Part shown: in pieces, positions 61,118 to 64,000 of the stretch
Layout: each line of letters opens with the position of its first letter
Numbering within the stretch: position 1 is the stretch's first letter
Source of the DNA: Stenotrophomonas sp046736075
GTDB taxonomy: Bacteria > Pseudomonadota > Gammaproteobacteria > Xanthomonadales > Xanthomonadaceae
Length of the DNA: 64,000 bases
Direction: 5' to 3'
NCBI RefSeq assembly: GCF_046736075.1
Contig: NZ_CP177163.1
Span: 3,286,001 to 3,350,000 of the forward strand
The notes under the pieces: model-generated
What the model was told of the DNA's origin: nothing
Databases searched by the model: none
What the model saw: only the letters and a program-made list of their open reading frames with translations
Made by a program: the position numbers and the translations under genes

Positions 61118-62254
61118 ATGAGCACCACCACCATCGACTTCACCTCGTTCCTCAAGCTGATGGCGCACCAGAAGGCGTCAGACCTGTTCATCACTGCGGG
61201 CATGCCGCCGGCGATCAAGGTCAACGGCAAGATCTCGCCCATCACCCAGACCCCGCTGACGCCGCAGCAGAGCCGCGACCTGGTGCTGAACGTGATGACG
61301 CCGGCACAGCGCGAAGAGTTCGAGAAAACCCACGAATGCAACTTCGCCATCGGCCTGTCCGGTGTCGGCCGTTTCCGCGTGAGCTGCTTCTACCAGCGCA
61401 ACCAGGTTGGCATGGTGCTGCGTCGCATCGAGACGCGCATTCCCACCGTGGAAGAGCTGAGCCTGCCGCCGATCATCAAGACGCTGGCGATGACCAAGCG
61501 CGGCATCATCCTGTTCGTGGGCGCGACCGGTACCGGCAAGTCGACCTCGCTGGCGGCGATGATCGGCTACCGCAACCACAACTCCACCGGGCACATCATC
61601 ACCATCGAAGACCCGATCGAGTTCGTGCACAAGCATGAAGGCTGCATCATCACCCAGCGCGAAGTCGGCATCGATACCGACAGCTGGGAAGCGGCGCTGA
61701 AGAACACGCTGCGCCAGGCACCGGACGTCATCATGATCGGCGAAGTGCGTACCCGCGAAGGCATGGACCACGCCATCGCGTTTGCCGAGACCGGCCACCT
61801 GGTGCTGTGTACGCTGCATGCCAACAACGCCAACCAGGCGATGGACCGCATCATCAACTTCTTCCCCGAGGACCGCCGCAACCAGCTGCTGATGGATCTG
61901 TCGCTGAACCTCAAGGGCGTGGTTGCCCAGCAGCTGATTCCCTCGCCGGATGGCAAGTCGCGCAAGGTGGCGATGGAGATCATGCTGGGCACGCCGCTGG
62001 TGCAGGACTACATCCGCGACGGCGAGATCCACAAGCTCAAGGAAGTGATGAAGGAATCGGTGCAGTTGGGCATGCGCACCTTCGACCAGAGTCTGTACGA
62101 GCTGTACCAGGCCGGTGAGATCAGCTACGAGGACGCCCTGCGCTACGCCGACTCGCAGAACGAGGTGCGCCTGCGCATCAAGCTGTCGCAGGGCGGTGAT
62201 GCGCGCACGCTGTCGCAGGGCCTGGATGGGGTGGAGATCTCCGAAATCCGCTGA
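61118..62254 (+). CDS. pilU: Twitching motility ATPase PilU
   Basis: 378 residues. Walker A GATGTGKST, Walker B GEVRTREG and His box HLVLCTLHA, with the PilU-type longer C-terminus (RLRIKLSQGGDARTLSQG). Works with PilT in forceful retraction. The ATG is preceded by GGAGCACACCGCG. Confidence 0.96.
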   Translation: MSTTTIDFTSFLKLMAHQKASDLFITAGMPPAIKVNGKISPITQTPLTPQQSRDLVLNVMTPAQREEFEKTHECNFAIGLSGVGRFRVSCFYQRNQVGMVLRRIETRIPTVEELSLPPIIKTLAMTKRGIILFVGATGTGKSTSLAAMIGYRNHNSTGHIITIEDPIEFVHKHEGCIITQREVGIDTDSWEAALKNTLRQAPDVIMIGEVRTREGMDHAIAFAETGHLVLCTLHANNANQAMDRIINFFPEDRRNQLLMDLSLNLKGVVAQQLIPSPDGKSRKVAMEIMLGTPLVQDYIRDGEIHKLKEVMKESVQLGMRTFDQSLYELYQAGEISYEDALRYADSQNEVRLRIKLSQGGDARTLSQGLDGVEISEIR

Positions 62255-62370
62255 CGCTGGCGGGGTCGGAAGCGGGCGCGCGCGGTGCAATGCCGGCGCG
62301 CCCTTGTCGTAGAAAGTGCTTGAAGGGGGCCGGCACCGCGCCGGTAGCACTGTGACTGAAGAGAATGCAT

Positions 62371-63051
62371 ATGGAACTGCATGATCCGTATCGCGCGTCG
62401 GTGCCGTCCGCCGCACCGGAGGGCCCGGTCAAACCGCTGGACATGTCGGGTGTGTCATTCAACAGCGATGGGCGGGTGTCCAGCGCCGCCACGATCGCCG
62501 CTGGCTACACGTCATCGATCATCGCGGCCCGGTGGCTGGCGACCCTCATCGATTTCGCCGCGCTCGCCCTGATCATCGGCGTGCCGCTGATGACCCTGGG
62601 TGAGACCGTCGCGAAGCAGGCCACCTGGCTGTGGACGACGTTGCTGGTGGCCTATTTTCCGGTGATGGAAACCCGTTTCGGTGGGTCGCTGGGCAAGCTG
62701 GCGACCGGCACCCGGGTGGTGAACATCCGCGGCGAACGGCCTGCATGGTGGCAGTCGATCGTGCGCACGGCGCTGCGTCTGATCGAGGTGAATCCCTTCC
62801 TCTTCGGCGCCATTCCGGCAGGCCTGGTGGCGCTGATGTCCAGCAACCGCCAGCGCATCGGCGACATGCTGGCGCGGACCTATGTGCTGCGCCGCGCGGA
62901 TATTGCCCGTATCCGCACGACGGGAACGGCGCAGGTTGCCGGGCCGGTGGTGTCGCAGGCCGCCATGCCGGTCCCGCCGCCGCTGCCGCCGTCACCGTTG
63001 CCGCTGCCCGAGGACGACAACGCACGGTGGGCGAGGCCGGCGCGGGACTGA
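62371..63051 (+). CDS. RDD-family membrane protein
   Basis: 226 residues. RDD domain with ARWLATLIDFAALALIIG (the Arg-Asp-Asp helix; here R-W..D), second helix and GGSLGKLATGTRVVN. A proline-rich tail (PVPPPLPPSPLPLP) follows. ATG 62371 is chosen for ribosome-site spacing (GAAGAG); ATG 62365 is possible. Substrate unknown. Confidence 0.85.
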   Translation: MELHDPYRASVPSAAPEGPVKPLDMSGVSFNSDGRVSSAATIAAGYTSSIIAARWLATLIDFAALALIIGVPLMTLGETVAKQATWLWTTLLVAYFPVMETRFGGSLGKLATGTRVVNIRGERPAWWQSIVRTALRLIEVNPFLFGAIPAGLVALMSSNRQRIGDMLARTYVLRRADIARIRTTGTAQVAGPVVSQAAMPVPPPLPPSPLPLPEDDNARWARPARD

Positions 63052-63115
63052 GCGCGGCCACGGCGATCCGCTCGCAAAGCCCCGGGGGAGCGGCTGCCCC
63101 CCCGGGACCGCGTTC

Positions 63116-63937
63116 TCATCCGCGGATGAACGCCAGCAGATCCGGGTTGATCACATCGGCGTGCGTGGTGCACATGCCGTGCGGGTAGCCTTTGTACACC
63201 TTCAACGTGCCGTGCTTGAGCAGCTTGATCGACAGCTCCGCCGAGTCGGCGATCGGCACGATCTGGTCGTCGTCGCCGTGCATGACCAGCACCGGTACGT
63301 CGATCTTCTTCAGGTCGTCGGTGAAGTCGGTTTCCGAGAACGCCTTGATGCAGTCGTAGTGCGCGTTGATCGCACCCAGCATGCCCTGGCGCCACCAGTT
63401 GTCGACGATGCCCTGCACCGGCGGCGTGCCCTCGCGGTTGAAGCCGTAGAAGGGAATCGGTACCTCGCGGTAGAACGTGGCGCGCCCGGCCGCCAGCTGC
63501 GCGCGGAAGCCATCGAACACCTCCCGCGGCGTGCCGCCGGGGTTTGCTTCGCTCTTGATCATGATCGGCGGCACCGCGCCGATCAGCACCGCCTTGGCCA
63601 CGCGGCCGGGCTTGGCCTGGGCTACGTAATGGGCCACCTCGCCGCCGCCGGTGGAGTGGCCCACGTGCACGGCGTCGCGCAGGTCCAGGTGGTCGACCAG
63701 GGCATTGACGTCGGCCACGTAGGTGTCCATGTCATGGCCGCCGCTGGTCTGCGAGGAGCGGCCGTGGCCACGCCGGTCGTGGGCAATCACCCGGTAGCCC
63801 TGCAGCAGGAAGAACTGCAGCTGGGTGTCCCAGTCGTCGGCGCTGAGCGGCCAGCCGTGGTGGAAGACGATCGGCTGGCCCTTGCCCCAGTCCTTGTAGA
63901 AAATCTGGGTGTTGTCCGGGGTGGTGACATACGGCAT
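63116..63937 (-). CDS. Alpha/beta hydrolase, cofactor-free haloperoxidase/esterase type
   Basis: 273 residues, the usual length. The nucleophile S95 in GHSTGGGE, aspartate in MHGDDDQIVP (about 222-224) and H253 in YPHGM form the triad; FHHGWPLSADDW gives the oxyanion loop. These non-haem chloroperoxidases are esterases or perhydrolases. The last 63 bases of the window hold no further gene. Confidence 0.93.
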   Translation of the reverse strand: MPYVTTPDNTQIFYKDWGKGQPIVFHHGWPLSADDWDTQLQFFLLQGYRVIAHDRRGHGRSSQTSGGHDMDTYVADVNALVDHLDLRDAVHVGHSTGGGEVAHYVAQAKPGRVAKAVLIGAVPPIMIKSEANPGGTPREVFDGFRAQLAAGRATFYREVPIPFYGFNREGTPPVQGIVDNWWRQGMLGAINAHYDCIKAFSETDFTDDLKKIDVPVLVMHGDDDQIVPIADSAELSIKLLKHGTLKVYKGYPHGMCTTHADVINPDLLAFIRG

Positions 63938-64000
63938 GACGCGAACTCCTTGGGGGTGGGGGATGCGCGGGTAGGCCCTGCATGCTGCCGCAGCCGGGTG

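Overview
The window looks like a chromosomal segment of a GC-rich gammaproteobacterium of the Lysobacteraceae (Xanthomonadaceae), most likely Stenotrophomonas. This rests on gene content (PilT/PilU, a short xanthomonad-type PilZ protein, the yceD-rpmF-fab cluster), and on the many intergenic palindromes with a GTAG head and a GCCGGCC-GCT-GGCCGGC core, the REP style described in Stenotrophomonas. The assignment is inference; no database search was possible.

Left part (1-7.3 kb): a partial 4.5S SRP RNA, a guanidinium exporter behind a legible guanidine-II riboswitch, a lipoprotein, and a two-gene restriction-modification system placed just downstream of tRNA-Ser(GGA) and its terminator, with a 10-base homopolymer near the methyltransferase start. 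DNA replication and repair genes dnaX-ybaB-recR and a HIT hydrolase follow. 7.3-13.6 kb: a moxR-DUF58-transglutaminase-slp operon and a membrane glycosyltransferase.

13.6-25.8 kb is the conserved fatty-acid and division-of-labour cluster: yceF, yceD-rpmF-fabH, a membrane-anchored kinase-like gene, fabD-fabG-acpP-fabF, pabB, mltG-tmk-holB-pilZ, then tRNA-Val(CAC). plsX, normally between rpmF and fabH, is absent, and pabB occupies the place held by pabC in E. coli.

26-46 kb is accessory. It holds (i) an RHS locus in which the RHS protein is divided into two translationally coupled genes, followed by a small three-helix membrane protein and a small zinc-ribbon protein; (ii) an exported PEP-synthase-like protein and several small secreted proteins; (iii) an exported NucA/NucB-type nuclease with a SMI1/KNR4 partner, followed by a truncated second nuclease tip with a second, diverged SMI1/KNR4 gene. 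A perfect 58-bp repeat sits at the broken end of the truncated tip and again 2.6 kb away. These two toxin-immunity-like loci are the best candidates for something not yet described.

46-64 kb: a LysR regulator, a Fur-box-controlled TonB receptor with a PepSY partner, a DUF4105 protein and a lipase-like lipoprotein, a dense REP array, a SoxR-controlled MFS efflux pump, an SDR/LysR pair, proC and yggS separated by a second REP array, the pilT-pilU twitching motors, an RDD protein and an alpha/beta hydrolase of the chloroperoxidase type.
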